Source: Bacilli bacterium
GTDB lineage: Bacteria; Bacillota_I; Bacilli_A; RF39; UBA660
Assembly: GCA_017460245.1 (NCBI GenBank)
Contig: JAFUBK010000122.1
Location: forward strand, 1-5,751
Length of the DNA stretch: 5,751 bases
Reading direction: 5' to 3'
In this document: piece after piece, positions 5,749 to 5,751 of the stretch
Layout of the letters: every line of letters begins with the position of its first letter
Position numbering within the stretch: the first letter of the stretch is position 1
Made by a program: the position numbers and the translations under genes
The notes under the pieces: model-generated
Told to the model about the DNA's origin: nothing
The model's database searches: none
Seen by the model: the letters and a program-made list of their open reading frames with translations, nothing else

Positions 5749-5751
5749 AAA

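Noticed and set aside
5640..5751. 3' end of pyrH, the usual neighbour of frr
   Set aside because: The minus-strand frames here end in tails (for example YERL then TGA TAA) that do not resemble the UMP kinase C-terminus.
1..5751. Mobile elements, CRISPR arrays, tRNA or rRNA genes, defence genes
   Set aside because: I saw no transposase or integrase, spaced direct repeats, tRNA cloverleaf or rRNA motifs on either strand.

Overview
The window is AT-rich and comes from a low-GC Gram-positive lineage: Bacillota or a wall-retaining relative of the Mollicutes. Four things point this way. Codon use is AT-biased. Ribosome binding sites are of the AGAGG/AGGAGG type. There is a classic T-box tRNA-sensing leader. 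A penicillin-binding D,D-carboxypeptidase shows that peptidoglycan is made. Tryptophan is encoded by TGG, and TGA is a real stop (tandem TGA TGA ends one gene), so the code is standard, not mycoplasmal. Every gene I can support is on the minus strand, so the window reads right to left.

Right edge (about 5610-5751): no convincing protein gene. A perfect -10 box (TATAAT) at the edge, a hairpin at the predicted 5' end and a strong intrinsic terminator together outline a candidate RNA of about 127 nt, which I cannot assign to a known family. Just downstream is a promoter (TTGTGT-17-TATAAT) for frr (ribosome recycling factor), followed 13 bases later by an AI-2E family membrane transporter.

Middle (3619-3796): a T-box riboswitch with a readable GCU (alanine) specifier, a UGGU bulge that fits an A73 discriminator base, and mutually exclusive antiterminator and terminator hairpins. 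Its Stem I starts inside the last codons of the transporter gene. It precedes a tightly coupled three-gene unit: two tandem, diverged P-loop kinase-like proteins and then alaS. Junctions overlap by 1 nt (TAATG) and 4 nt (ATGA). Shortage of charged tRNA-Ala should therefore raise all three proteins together. The alanyl-tRNA synthetase is the short form (583 aa). It has complete catalytic and editing domains but no C-terminal C-Ala/DHHA1 domain.

Left: a 94-base spacer with a weak terminator, a possible -10 box and an A-rich tandem repeat, then the start of a secreted D-alanyl-D-alanine carboxypeptidase (dacF-like) that runs off the window. Most of the window is housekeeping. The points of interest are the alanine T-box controlling two unexplained kinases with alaS, the minimal AlaRS, and the unassigned RNA-like unit at the right edge.
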